64,000 bases of DNA from Tianweitania sediminis. Lineage in GTDB: Bacteria > Pseudomonadota > Alphaproteobacteria > Rhizobiales > Rhizobiaceae. The translations under genes were made by a program, and so were the position numbers. The notes under the pieces were generated by a model, which was not told where the DNA came from, did not search any database, and saw only the letters and a program-made list of their open reading frames with translations. Below, piece after piece: positions 1 to 8,870 of the stretch. The stretch's first letter is position 1; each line of letters begins with the position of its first letter. The DNA lies in assembly GCF_017813335.1 (NCBI RefSeq), contig NZ_JAGIYY010000003.1:410630-474629 (forward strand), given 5' to 3'.

Positions 1-2
1 AA

Positions 3-2699
3 GGCTTCGTTAATCTGCTGGATGAGGTCTACGCTTCCGGTAAGCCGTTTGTAGGCACAGCCGTGAAGGTTTCCCTCCAAAGTGACCCGGGCGGCCAGAA
101 TGAAGATCGCTTCCTCGACTTCGTCTACCAGCCGGTCACGGACGGAGCCGGAAACATAAGCGGCATTTTCGTTGAAGGCTCCGACGTCACTGAACGAGTG
201 CGTGGAGAGGAAGCTTTGCTTGAGGCGCAGCGCCGCCTCGACGCTGTCCTTAACAACGCTTCGGTAGCTATCTTCCTCATGGATGAGCATCAGCAATGCA
301 GCTACATGAACGCCGCCGCTGAGACGCTGACTGGCTACACCTTCGCCGAGACACAGGGCCGGACGCTCCATGATGTGGTCCACCACACTCATCCTGACGG
401 GCGGCACTTCCCCATTGAGGAATGCGCTATCGACCGCGCCTTTCCAACAAACGCCAACGTGCAGGGCGAAGAGGTGTTTGTTCACAAGGACGGAAGCTTC
501 TATCCAGTTGCCTACACTGCCAGCCCCATAAGCGATGATCAGTCTCGTACGATCGGCACCATCATCGAGGTGCGCGACATCAGGGCAGAGAAAGCAGTTG
601 AGGCGGCGCTGCGGGAAGAAAGCCGCACTCTCGAAACCCTGAACCGGATCGGCGCGACCGTTGCCGGCGAGCTTGATCTTGACCGCGCGGTTCAGATGGT
701 GACCGATGCCGGAGTCGAATTGACGGGTGCCGAGTTCGGTGCGTTTTTTTACAACGTGACGAACGATGCAGGGGAAAGCTTCCTGCTTTACACGCTGTCG
801 GGCGCAGACCGATCAGCGTTCGAGCGCTTTGGCAACCCACGGGCGACGGCTGTGTTCGCCCCGACCTTCGCCGGCGAAGGCATTATCCGCTCGCATGACA
901 TCCTGGCTGATCCACGATACGGGAAGAACGAGCCGCACTTCGGTATGCCAAAGGGACATCTGCCTGTCAGGAGTTATCTGGCTGTGCCGGTTTCTTCGCG
1001 CTCAGGCGAGGTGATTGGCGGATTGTTCTTCGGCCATCCGGAGCCCGGCCGTTTCAGCGAACGCCACGAGCGTTTGATGACCGGTATTGCCTCCCATGCA
1101 GCGATTGCTCTCGACAACGCCCAGTTGTACCGCGCCCTGCAACGAGCGAACCAGACCCTGGAAGCGCGGGTCGAAGAGCGTACGGCAGATCGAGACCGCA
1201 TGTGGCGGTTGTCCACTGACCTCATGTTGGTCGCGCGCTTCGACGGAACCATCGTGGCTGTCAATCCGGCTTGGGCGGGCCTTTTGGGGTGGGAACAAGC
1301 GGACCTTGTTGAAACCTCGTTTCTGGACCTGATCCATCCGGATGATTTGGAAGCGACCCGGGCAGAGGCTGGAAAGCTCGAGCAGGGCATGACGACGTTG
1401 CGGTTCATGAACCGCTACCGTGCCCGTGACGGCCATTACGTCTGGCTGTCTTGGACCGCAGTTCCAGATGAGCATTTTATCCATGCCGTTGCACGCGATG
1501 TCACTGCGGAAAAGGAAGCTGCGGCCGAGCTTGAACAAGCGCAGGAGGCGTTGAGGCAAGCGCAAAAGATGGAGGCGGTCGGCCAACTCACGGGCGGTCT
1601 CGCACACGACTTCAACAACCTGCTCGCGGGCATCTCCGGTTCGCTTGAATTTATGGGAGATCGCATCGCGCAGGGACGCATGGCCGACGTGGAGCGCTAC
1701 CTTGTCGCCGCACAAGGAGCGGCAAAGCGGGCGGCGGCGCTGACGCACAGGCTGCTGGCCTTCTCGCGGCGCCAAACGCTCGATCCGAAACCCACCAACG
1801 TAGCAACGCTAATCAACGGCATGGAAGACTTGATCCGACGCACCGTTGGTCCATCCATTTCCCTCGAAAGCGTTGCTGGCGGCGGCGTGTGGAGCGTGCT
1901 TGTCGATCCCAACCAATTGGAAAACGCGCTGTTGAACCTTTGCATCAACGCGCGGGATGCCATGCCGGACGGTGGCAAGATCACCATCGAAACTGCAAAT
2001 CGCTGGCTCGACGAGCGCGCGGCAAAGATGCACGACCTTGCTTCTGGTCAGTACGTCTCGCTGTGCGTCAGCGACAACGGCACCGGCATGTCGCCGGAAG
2101 TTGTCGAGAAGGCTTTTGACCCGTTCTTCACAACCAAGCCCATTGGCATGGGCACCGGCCTGGGACTATCCATGATCTACGGCTTTGCCCGCCAGTCCGG
2201 CGGGCAAGTGCGGATCTATTCGGAGCTCGGTCAGGGCACGATGATTTGCATTTACCTGCCGCGCTACCATGGCGAAGCCGGCCCCGTGGAGGACCTATCA
2301 CACGCCTCGTCCCCTATAAGGGCCGGGGCGGGCGAAACCGTGCTTGTGATCGACGACGAGCCGCTGGTCCGCATGCTTGTCGTGGATGCGCTGGAGGAGC
2401 TTGGCTACGCCTCCATCGAGGCTGGCGATGGGCCATCCGGCATGAAGATACTGGAGTCTGACGCAAGGATCGACCTGCTGATCACAGATGTCGGCCTGCC
2501 AAACGGAATGAACGGTCGGCAGGTTGCGGATGCAGCGAGGCAGCTGCGTGACGGCCTGAAAGTGCTCTTTGTCACCGGCTATGCAGAGAACGCGGTTCTC
2601 AACCACGGCCATCTTGAGCATGGCATGCAGGTGATCACCAAGCCGTTCGACATGGCCGAACTGACACGGCGCATCCAGAGCATCATCTCAGAAGCATGA
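3..2699 (+). CDS. Hybrid sensor histidine kinase (PAS-PAS-GAF-PAS-HisKA-HATPase-REC), 5' end outside window
   Basis: The frame is open to the left edge, so the N-terminus lies outside; a GTG at 63 is only the first start codon inside the window. Visible order: end of a PAS domain (to about base 215), a second PAS (about 230-570), a GAF domain (about 640-1130), a third PAS (about 1190-1520), then HisKA with H-box GGLAHDFNN (phospho-accepting His at 1605), N-box [22 protein letters not shown] and GTGLGLS boxes, and a C-terminal receiver whose phospho-Asp is in LLITDVGLP (codon 2487). No membrane segment is visible. It probably senses a cytosolic signal such as redox, light or a ligand and passes phosphate through its own receiver to an unseen partner. 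The signal cannot be told from sequence. Confidence 0.93.
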   Translation, partial: GFVNLLDEVYASGKPFVGTAVKVSLQSDPGGQNEDRFLDFVYQPVTDGAGNISGIFVEGSDVTERVRGEEALLEAQRRLDAVLNNASVAIFLMDEHQQCSYMNAAAETLTGYTFAETQGRTLHDVVHHTHPDGRHFPIEECAIDRAFPTNANVQGEEVFVHKDGSFYPVAYTASPISDDQSRTIGTIIEVRDIRAEKAVEAALREESRTLETLNRIGATVAGELDLDRAVQMVTDAGVELTGAEFGAFFYNVTNDAGESFLLYTLSGADRSAFERFGNPRATAVFAPTFAGEGIIRSHDILADPRYGKNEPHFGMPKGHLPVRSYLAVPVSSRSGEVIGGLFFGHPEPGRFSERHERLMTGIASHAAIALDNAQLYRALQRANQTLEARVEERTADRDRMWRLSTDLMLVARFDGTIVAVNPAWAGLLGWEQADLVETSFLDLIHPDDLEATRAEAGKLEQGMTTLRFMNRYRARDGHYVWLSWTAVPDEHFIHAVARDVTAEKEAAAELEQAQEALRQAQKMEAVGQLTGGLAHDFNNLLAGISGSLEFMGDRIAQGRMADVERYLVAAQGAAKRAAALTHRLLAFSRRQTLDPKPTNVATLINGMEDLIRRTVGPSISLESVAGGGVWSVLVDPNQLENALLNLCINARDAMPDGGKITIETANRWLDERAAKMHDLASGQYVSLCVSDNGTGMSPEVVEKAFDPFFTTKPIGMGTGLGLSMIYGFARQSGGQVRIYSELGQGTMICIYLPRYHGEAGPVEDLSHASSPIRAGAGETVLVIDDEPLVRMLVVDALEELGYASIEAGDGPSGMKILESDARIDLLITDVGLPNGMNGRQVADAARQLRDGLKVLFVTGYAENAVLNHGHLEHGMQVITKPFDMAELTRRIQSIISEA

Positions 2700-2871
2700 G
2701 GTGCAGCGATCCAGTTGATCACCCACCACCTGCTGGCGGACACGGGCTTCGCCTCCGATGTGCGTTGCCTCAGTGGCCGTAGAACAAGCCTGATGTCCGG
2801 AAGCAGGTGGTCGACACCCAAGCCGCGGTTCACAGCTCGTTTGCCGCTGTGCCTTCCAAGGGCGTGGCGTC

Positions 2872-4098
2872 CTACGCCGCCGCGAAGCTGTCGAAGAGGT
2901 CCGGTGCGCCAACCTGCCCGCCCTTCAACAAGAGCAAAGTGCCGTCCAACGGCGCGTCCGGCGCATGCCCGCGGCAAATGGCAACGCCTGGTCCTGCGCG
3001 GCTGACGAAGGACAAGCTGCGAAAGCCAAGATGCTCCACAACCGTGCTCGATGTATCTCCCCCCGCAACAGCCAACGCTCGCACGGGCGATATTTGGAGA
3101 GTCGCTGCGGTAAGTTCGGCTAGTTTCCGCGACAAAACCGCACCACGCTGGCCGTAGTCCAGATCCGCCTGAAGATGAACAAGAACGTTGCGTCCGGCCG
3201 AGAGCGCGGCACCCACCTGCGTCGCCACTGCCTGCGGGTTCGCCAGATCTCCAGCCTCGAGCGCGAACTTCTTGTAACACGCAGCGGCGGCAACCTGCGC
3301 TGCCGTGGCAGACGATCGGCTGCCGGCAATTGCGAGGCGCGGACCAGGCGCCGACAGCGTCACGCCCGGATCTGTCCGCGACTCGGCTTCCGACGGCCAT
3401 AGAGCTTCAGCCACGCTGCTGGAACCCACGATCAAGGTCGACGTAGGTTGTGCCTCGCGAGCCCTCAGGGCCTGGCCGAGCGCATCCACATCCGCTTGAT
3501 CAAGCGCATCCACAAGCAGTCGCCGCCTGTGCCCCAAGTCCCCGCTCAGTCCGCCGATTTGGAAGTGATCGATCAGGTGCAGTGCGTCCAGGCCTTGCTC
3601 GGCAAGATGCCGGCGCAGATCCGCTTCCGCCATTGGCGTTACCGGATGGCGGCTCATGATCGGGTGGCGATCGATGCGATAGGTGACGCCATCCGGGGCG
3701 CGCGCGAAGAGCGTGCCGAAGATGCAGAAGCGTCCGAGGCTTGGCTGGCCGCCAAGAACTATGGTCTGGCTCGGCGCCAACTGCGCTTCCAACGCCCGCA
3801 CAGCGGCACCGATGCTGCCAACATGGGGCGCGGAATCGAAGGTCGAGCAGATCTTGTAGTGGATGAAGCTTGGCTTGAGGGCGATCAGCGCCGGGCCCAT
3901 CTCCTCAAGCTTCTCCGTGATCTCTTCGGCACTACGGGACCGCAGGTCCGTCGCGATTCCCACCGCGTGGAGACCACCCGTTTCCTCCTTTGTTGGAACA
4001 TCAAGAAACAGACGAGCCTTCGCGCCGCGCTCGGAGAAAGCCGCCAGCGTGTCGGAGGCGCCGGTGAAATCGTCGCCGATAAAGACGATGCGGCTCAT
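2872..4098 (-). CDS. Four-carbon acid sugar kinase family protein (DUF1537; OtnK/OiaK-like)
   Basis: A 408-residue protein with the family N-terminus IVFIGDDFTGASD (DD motif, sugar-binding half) and the C-terminal nucleotide half with GGDTSSTVVEHLG and LKGGQVGAPDLF. Family members phosphorylate C4 acid sugars or, in apiose catabolism, 3-oxo-isoapionate (OiaK). I chose the ATG at 4098 because the conserved N-terminus begins there; the frame is open for 50 more upstream codons, but those lie inside the preceding gene. The start is 1 base past the stop of the RuBisCO-like gene (stop 4100-4102), so the two are co-translated. A kinase coupled to a RuBisCO-like enzyme suggests that it makes the phosphorylated oxo-acid that the partner cleaves. 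The exact substrate is inference. Confidence 0.88.
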   Translation of the reverse strand: MSRIVFIGDDFTGASDTLAAFSERGAKARLFLDVPTKEETGGLHAVGIATDLRSRSAEEITEKLEEMGPALIALKPSFIHYKICSTFDSAPHVGSIGAAVRALEAQLAPSQTIVLGGQPSLGRFCIFGTLFARAPDGVTYRIDRHPIMSRHPVTPMAEADLRRHLAEQGLDALHLIDHFQIGGLSGDLGHRRRLLVDALDQADVDALGQALRAREAQPTSTLIVGSSSVAEALWPSEAESRTDPGVTLSAPGPRLAIAGSRSSATAAQVAAAACYKKFALEAGDLANPQAVATQVGAALSAGRNVLVHLQADLDYGQRGAVLSRKLAELTAATLQISPVRALAVAGGDTSSTVVEHLGFRSLSFVSRAGPGVAICRGHAPDAPLDGTLLLLKGGQVGAPDLFDSFAAA

Positions 4099-4099
4099 A

Positions 4100-5374
4100 T
4101 CAGCTTCCGAAAAATTGCAGAGCGGCCGCGAGTTCGAGGCGCTGGTTTCCAGCAAGGGCAAGCTCCTGGCCACGCTGCACGGCATCCCATGCCTGGCGCA
4201 GACTGCGCACGCCGGCTGCGGGTCCGCCCGGATGGGCCAGAATGCCACCGCCAGCCATGAACAGGAAGTCGTTTGATGCGGCTGCCTCGTATGTGCTTGG
4301 CAGCGTTCCCGCCCATTGGCCGGAGGAAAACGCCGGCATCACTGCATCCGCGGCATCTGGCGCATCGGCTGCGAGCGGCTGGAGGCACCGGCGGGCGCCC
4401 GCCCTCACCTCCTCCGGCTGGTCGGAAAATTTGCCGCCGATGCCATGAACATGCATGTGGTCGACGCCCGCCAAACGATAAAGCGCCTGATAAGCATCGA
4501 AGCCGATGCCAAGCAGCGGATGCCGGGCGAACGCGCCGAACCCGTTTCGGTGGGCATGGATGGCCAGCGGCGTCGACCGACGCAGCGTTTGCATTGCCGA
4601 CAAGCCGCACCAGTTGAGGCTGGCCATCACGCACGAGCCGTTTTCGCGCGCAACCAGATCGGCATGGCGGCGCATCGCATCTGTTTCATCGGTGATGTTG
4701 AAAGCGATCATCACATTGCGTCCGCTTCGCTCGCGATAAGCGCGCACCCGCGCCATCACCGCCGGCACGCGGTCAGCCAAGGGCGCATGATCGGGATTGG
4801 CGCAGATCTCGTCATCCTTGATGAAGTCGACACCGGCTTCACACAGAAGTTGCACCAGGTCTGCGATCTCTTCGGCGCGCAATCCGACGTTGGGCTTGAT
4901 GATCGTGCCGAACAGCGGGCGGTCCTGAACGCCGACGCTGGAACGCGTGCCGGCTACTCCCACGAGGGGCTTCTCGAAGCGATCACGAAAGGCCTGCGGC
5001 ACGATCACGTCTGTTAGCCGCAAACCCGTGACTTCCCCAAGGTCATAAAGATTGCCAGCAACGGTGGCTGCGAGCGTCGGCAGGTTCGCGCCCATGTTGG
5101 CGATCGGATAGGCGATGCGAACCCGTGCGCGTCGCCACGGGCCGGCGACGGCCTTGCGCTCAAGATAGGCGCTACGCAGGCTCGGCGCTTCCGCCGGCTC
5201 CAGCTCCTCGACCGCAAGCACCTCCGCGGCCGCGCGTGCACGCAGTTCGTCGGTTTCACCGGCGACGCGAACAAAGGTCCCGCTCGACTGCTCGCCAGCC
5301 ATAACCGCAGCGATCTTGCCGGGGTCGAGCGGCGTTTCGACGAGGTAGCTCGCCTCGACCGTGTCAGGACGCAT
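4100..5374 (-). CDS. RuBisCO-like protein (form IV), probable phospho-oxo-acid decarboxylase or hydrolase
   Basis: 424 residues with the RuBisCO large-subunit fold signature. TIIKPNVGL holds the Lys equivalent to K175 (K160 here), while the K177 position is Asn. GVDFIKDDE holds the carbamylated Lys and Mg ligands (K186, D188, E189, equivalent to K201/D203/E204). HAHR at 273-276 matches H292/H294/R295, and GIGGKF holds the loop-6 Lys (K315). Known relatives in D-apiose catabolism are OiaX (decarboxylase) and OiaT (transcarboxylase/hydrolase) acting on 3-oxo-isoapionate-4-phosphate; I cannot tell which applies. The ATG at 5374 is chosen because homologous sequence starts at MRPDTVEASYLVETP; 20 more open codons upstream would overlap the VOC gene. 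Carboxylase activity is unlikely given the changed K177 position and the context. Confidence 0.9.
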   Translation of the reverse strand: MRPDTVEASYLVETPLDPGKIAAVMAGEQSSGTFVRVAGETDELRARAAAEVLAVEELEPAEAPSLRSAYLERKAVAGPWRRARVRIAYPIANMGANLPTLAATVAGNLYDLGEVTGLRLTDVIVPQAFRDRFEKPLVGVAGTRSSVGVQDRPLFGTIIKPNVGLRAEEIADLVQLLCEAGVDFIKDDEICANPDHAPLADRVPAVMARVRAYRERSGRNVMIAFNITDETDAMRRHADLVARENGSCVMASLNWCGLSAMQTLRRSTPLAIHAHRNGFGAFARHPLLGIGFDAYQALYRLAGVDHMHVHGIGGKFSDQPEEVRAGARRCLQPLAADAPDAADAVMPAFSSGQWAGTLPSTYEAAASNDFLFMAGGGILAHPGGPAAGVRSLRQAWDAVQRGQELALAGNQRLELAAALQFFGS

Positions 5375-5382
5375 CGTGCGGC

Positions 5383-5922
5383 TCAGATTGCGCTGAGATC
5401 TGGAAATGGCCGCACCGGATTGCTGCCGTCCCAACCTTCCGATGCATTCCGGATCAGGTCGAACATGCGGCCCTTGGGTCCAAGCACTTCTGACAGCTCG
5501 ATCACGGTGCCAGGGTGGGCTTCACGGTCGAAATAAACGAAGCGGCCGTTTTCCCCGACCTTGCCGCTCATCTTGGCCTGAAATCCCTCTCCTTCCATGC
5601 GGGCGAGATCGCGGTCGTAGTCCTCGGTCCAAAAGGCGACATGCTGCAAGCCGCGATGCCCGGCCATGCGGAAGTCGCGGTACATGGACGGCACGTCGTT
5701 GCGGCACTGGATCAATTCCACCTGCACATAACCGCTGTTGGCAAGCGCCACTGAATTGTGAGGCAGGTACGTTTCGCCTTCGTAGCGGTAGTCCTCGATC
5801 GGGACCTTGGGATTATAGAACCACGGTCCGACGCCCATCACCTGCTGCCAATGATCCATGGCCGCCTCGATGTCATCGACGACGTAGCCGAGCTGGCGCA
5901 CAGCGCCCAGGAACCTGCTCAT
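5383..5922 (-). CDS. VOC-superfamily (glyoxalase/bleomycin-resistance/dioxygenase fold) protein
   Basis: 179 residues, one glyoxalase_4-type module: N-terminal half LGYVVDDIEAAMDHWQQVMGVGPW, second half HRGLQHVAFWTEDYDRDLARM and a GTVIELSE end. The paired His and Glu residues typical of metal-binding VOC proteins are present (HVAFW, IELSE). Members are epimerases, lyases, isomerases or dioxygenases. It lies between the TRAP genes and the RuBisCO-like gene, 8 bases from each neighbour, so it belongs to the same transcript. By position it could supply an isomerase or epimerase step that the cluster otherwise lacks. That role is inference. Confidence 0.85.
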   Translation of the reverse strand: MSRFLGAVRQLGYVVDDIEAAMDHWQQVMGVGPWFYNPKVPIEDYRYEGETYLPHNSVALANSGYVQVELIQCRNDVPSMYRDFRMAGHRGLQHVAFWTEDYDRDLARMEGEGFQAKMSGKVGENGRFVYFDREAHPGTVIELSEVLGPKGRMFDLIRNASEGWDGSNPVRPFPDLSAI

Positions 5923-5930
5923 GGGAAATC

Positions 5931-7208
5931 CTATCGGGAAAGAAGTTCGGGGAGCCAGGTTGAAACGGCGGGTACCGTCGAAACAACCAGAAGCGAAAGC
6001 AACAAGGGAATGAAGAAGGGCAGCACGCCCCGCACCACGCTGTGGACCGGCATCTTGGCGACGATCGACACCATGTAGAGGCTCATGCCCACAGGCGGCG
6101 TCAACAGGCCGATCATCAGGTTGAGCACGAAGACGATGCCGAGTTGCAGCGGATCGACCCCCGCTGCATGCAGGGCCGGCGCAACGATTGGGGCAATGAT
6201 CAGGATTGCAGCAATCGATTCCAGGAACATGCCCACCACGAGGAGCAGAAGGTTCACCAGCAGCAAAAGCACGAGCGGATTGCTGGAGATACCAAGCAGG
6301 TATTCTCCCGCCAGTGCTGGAACCCGATCAAGAGTCAGCACCCAGGCAAACACCGCCGCCGTCGACACGATAAACAACACACCGGCGGTTGCTTCCGCTG
6401 TTTCGCGCAATGCTTCCCAAACGGCCTTAAAGGTCAGCGTGCGGTACACGAAGAAGCCAATCACCAGCGAGTAAGCGACGGTGACGCCGGCAACCTCGGT
6501 TGGTCCGAAATAGCCGCTCAGCAGCCCACCGATCAGCAGGATCGGAGCAAGGAGGGCCGGCAAGGACACCAACGTCTTTCGGGCGACGGCTGCCAAGGAC
6601 GGGCTCATCGTGTCGCGTGGAAGGTCGTAAAGCCGCGCCATCACGGCAACCTGCGCCATCAGAAACGCCGTGATCAGGAGCGCGGGGACGATGCCGGCAA
6701 CAAGCAGTTGCACGGCCGAGACATTGGTGACGCTTGCATAGATGATCAGGGGAATGGATGGAGGGAAGATCGGGCCAATCGTGGCAGCCGCAATCGTCAC
6801 GCCAGCGCCGAACTGTTTGCGGTAGCCTTGCGCCACCATCTGGTCGATCTGGATCTTCCCGAGTGCGCCGATATCGGCCAGCGCAGCACCGGAAACGCCG
6901 GAAAAGATCAGGCTCACCAGGATCGAGACCTGTGCGACTGCGCCGCGGATGCGGCCGACGAGGAGACGCACAAGGTCGAAGATGTGGGTCGTCACGCCCA
7001 TGGCGTTGAGCAGGCTTGCCGCCAGAATAAAGAGCGGCACGGCAAGCAGCGGCGTGGAATCAAGCGCATTCACGGCGCGTTGCGCCAGAACATGCACCGG
7101 AAGATCGAAGGCGACGATAGCAACCACCGAGGCCAGGCCGAGTGCCACGGCGACCGGCGCGCCAATCACCAGCGCGAACGCGAAAAGCGCGACGAGAACG
7201 AGGCTCAC
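5931..7208 (-). CDS. dctM: TRAP transporter large permease (DctM family)
   Basis: 425 residues and strongly hydrophobic throughout, with about 12 membrane segments and family landmarks such as FSGVSGAALADIGALG and IGPIFPPSIPLIIYA. This is the usual length for the large subunit, which couples sodium entry to uptake of the carboxylate delivered by DctP. The start overlaps the end of the small-subunit gene by 4 bases (ATGA). Its position upstream of VOC, RuBisCO-like and kinase genes points to a sugar-acid substrate. Confidence 0.95.
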   Translation of the reverse strand: MSLVLVALFAFALVIGAPVAVALGLASVVAIVAFDLPVHVLAQRAVNALDSTPLLAVPLFILAASLLNAMGVTTHIFDLVRLLVGRIRGAVAQVSILVSLIFSGVSGAALADIGALGKIQIDQMVAQGYRKQFGAGVTIAAATIGPIFPPSIPLIIYASVTNVSAVQLLVAGIVPALLITAFLMAQVAVMARLYDLPRDTMSPSLAAVARKTLVSLPALLAPILLIGGLLSGYFGPTEVAGVTVAYSLVIGFFVYRTLTFKAVWEALRETAEATAGVLFIVSTAAVFAWVLTLDRVPALAGEYLLGISSNPLVLLLLVNLLLLVVGMFLESIAAILIIAPIVAPALHAAGVDPLQLGIVFVLNLMIGLLTPPVGMSLYMVSIVAKMPVHSVVRGVLPFFIPLLLSLLVVSTVPAVSTWLPELLSR

Positions 7209-7735
7209 GGCAGCATTTCCTTTCGAGCCTCAGTTGCACGGCCAGATACAACGGAAGCAAAACGGACGCCTGAGATCACAAGAAGCAGGAGCATGGCGAC
7301 CACAACCGGGCTGTAGAAGACCCAGTTCGGAATGCCGAGCGTCGGTGTTGCGAACTTCCAGGCACGGCCGAGAAAAGCGTAAAGGCTCCAAAGCAGGAGC
7401 CCGGCGAAGGCGAGCACCAGCAGTTCAACCACGGCAGCCTGCCAGCGCCGAAACCGGACTGGCAACATCATGGGAACCATGTCCACGGCGATGTGCTGGC
7501 CCCGAAGCGCAAGAAGGGGCACGCACAGGAACACGATGGCGACCCCGCAAAAACGCGCGAGTTCATCGGCCCATGGCATGCCCGAGTTGAAAACGTTGCG
7601 CCCGACGACCTGCCCCATGATCAACACACACATGAGGGCGAGCAGAAGCGTAGCAAAGACGCGGCATGCGACGGCCGCGCCTTCGAGACTGCCCGCGACA
7701 ATGCCGCGAGCGTGCTCTTCATCTGTGGGGATCAT
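7205..7735 (-). CDS. dctQ: TRAP transporter small permease (DctQ family)
   Basis: 176 residues with four predicted membrane helices (around residues 20-40, 58-78, 95-115 and 140-160) and the DctQ-like stretch GRNVFNSGMPWADELARF. It is the small membrane subunit that pairs with the large permease. It lies 14 bases after the binding-protein gene and overlaps the next gene by 4 bases. No oddities seen. Confidence 0.92.
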   Translation of the reverse strand: MIPTDEEHARGIVAGSLEGAAVACRVFATLLLALMCVLIMGQVVGRNVFNSGMPWADELARFCGVAIVFLCVPLLALRGQHIAVDMVPMMLPVRFRRWQAAVVELLVLAFAGLLLWSLYAFLGRAWKFATPTLGIPNWVFYSPVVVAMLLLLVISGVRFASVVSGRATEARKEMLP

Positions 7736-7749
7736 ATCCTAGAGCAGCC

Positions 7750-8769
7750 TTAGGCGATGGCCCGGATCTTCTCGTAGAGCTCGCCGTATTTCTGGCCGAA
7801 GCGCTCTTCCACCAGCTTGGACACAGAGGTGCGGAACGCGTCCAGGTCCAGCCCTTCGTCCGGGCCGATCACGGTCATGCCAAGCTTGCGCAGTTCTTCC
7901 GTTTCCTTGGCTTCGTTGTCCTGGATCGCCTTGGTGGCACGCTCGCGGATTTCCAACGCAGCGGCCTTGATGGCTTCCTGCTGTTTGCTGTCCATGCTTT
8001 GCCAGGTGTCCTCGCTCATCACGACCACTTCGGCATTGGACATGTGACCGGTCAGCATGAGGTGCGATTGCACCTCATAGAGTTTGACGTTCAAAATGAC
8101 GTTGACCGGGTTCTCCTGGCCAGCCACCACGCCGGTCGCAAGCGCGGTCGGAACCTCCGACCAGTCCACCGGTACGGGCGCAGCGCCCATCCCCTCGACG
8201 GCTGTCTGGTAGATCGGGAAAGGCACGGCGCGGATCTTTTCACCGGCGAGATCAGCCGGCTTGCGGACGGCCTTGTTGCAGGTCAGGTTCCGACGTCCAA
8301 AATGGTGCGCATAGATCACGCGGACATTCGCGGCCTCGATCAAGCCTTGGTTGAGCTCCTGCATGACGGGCGAATCCACGTCCATGACCTTCATGAGGTG
8401 ATCGACGTCGCGGTACAGATAAGGCGTGTCCAGTGCGGCGAACGGCTCATAAAGGGAGCCGATCCCGCCAGCCGTGTTGTGCGAAAAGGCGATCGTTCCG
8501 AGCGATACCGCTTCCGCCAGTTCCTGCAGCTTGCCAAGCTGCGACGATGGAAACACCTGCACCGCGATGTCATTGCCGGAATGTTTACCGACGGCCTCTG
8601 CAAACCAGTCAGCCTGAGCGCCTGCCACGCTTGCTGGCTCGTTGTTGTGGCCGTAGCGCAACGTCAGCGACTGCGCAGATGCAAGGCGCGGCATCATCGC
8701 AAGCGCGCCGGCCCCGGCGCCGAGCGCCAATGCCTGGCGGCGCGTGATGATGGATGTGCGGATCGTCAT
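7750..8769 (-). CDS. dctP: TRAP transporter periplasmic binding protein (DctP family) with Tat-type signal
   Basis: 339 residues. The N-terminus ITRRQALALGAGAGAL followed by a hydrophobic stretch and ASAQS looks like a twin-arginine signal peptide. The mature part is typical DctP: LRYGHNNEPASV at the start, the substrate-arginine region EKIRAVPFPIYQTAVEGMGA, and GVVAGQENPVNVI. A GGAGG ribosome site precedes the ATG. First gene of the catabolic operon 8769-2872. The ligand is probably a small hydroxylated carboxylate such as a sugar acid; this rests on the neighbours only. Confidence 0.94.
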   Translation of the reverse strand: MTIRTSIITRRQALALGAGAGALAMMPRLASAQSLTLRYGHNNEPASVAGAQADWFAEAVGKHSGNDIAVQVFPSSQLGKLQELAEAVSLGTIAFSHNTAGGIGSLYEPFAALDTPYLYRDVDHLMKVMDVDSPVMQELNQGLIEAANVRVIYAHHFGRRNLTCNKAVRKPADLAGEKIRAVPFPIYQTAVEGMGAAPVPVDWSEVPTALATGVVAGQENPVNVILNVKLYEVQSHLMLTGHMSNAEVVVMSEDTWQSMDSKQQEAIKAAALEIRERATKAIQDNEAKETEELRKLGMTVIGPDEGLDLDAFRTSVSKLVEERFGQKYGELYEKIRAIA

Positions 8770-8870
8770 GAGAACCTCCCGTTCAGCTGTTTGCCGGTTG
8801 CAGTTTCCTGCCCCGGTCTCCTCCTCTTGACAGCAGGCTAAGAACGAGAATGCTTCACGTCAAATAATTC
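8770..8870. promoter_or_regulatory. Divergent promoter region between TRAP/RuBisCO-like operon and its LacI-type regulator
   Basis: A 101-base gap separates the two divergent start codons. A TTGACA at 8827-8832, followed 17 bases later by the weak hexamer ATGCTT, could be a sigma-70 promoter reading right. I see no clear LacI-type palindrome, so the operator is not assigned. Confidence 0.4.

Noticed and set aside
4100..5374. True carbon-fixing RuBisCO.
   Set aside because: Asn at the K177 position, no small subunit or phosphoribulokinase gene, and a catabolic transporter-kinase context argue for a form IV RuBisCO-like protein.
6042..7316. A 424-codon plus-strand frame antisense to the TRAP large subunit.
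   Set aside because: Rich in Gln, His, Asp and Arg, as expected for the antisense of hydrophobic codons; no domain.
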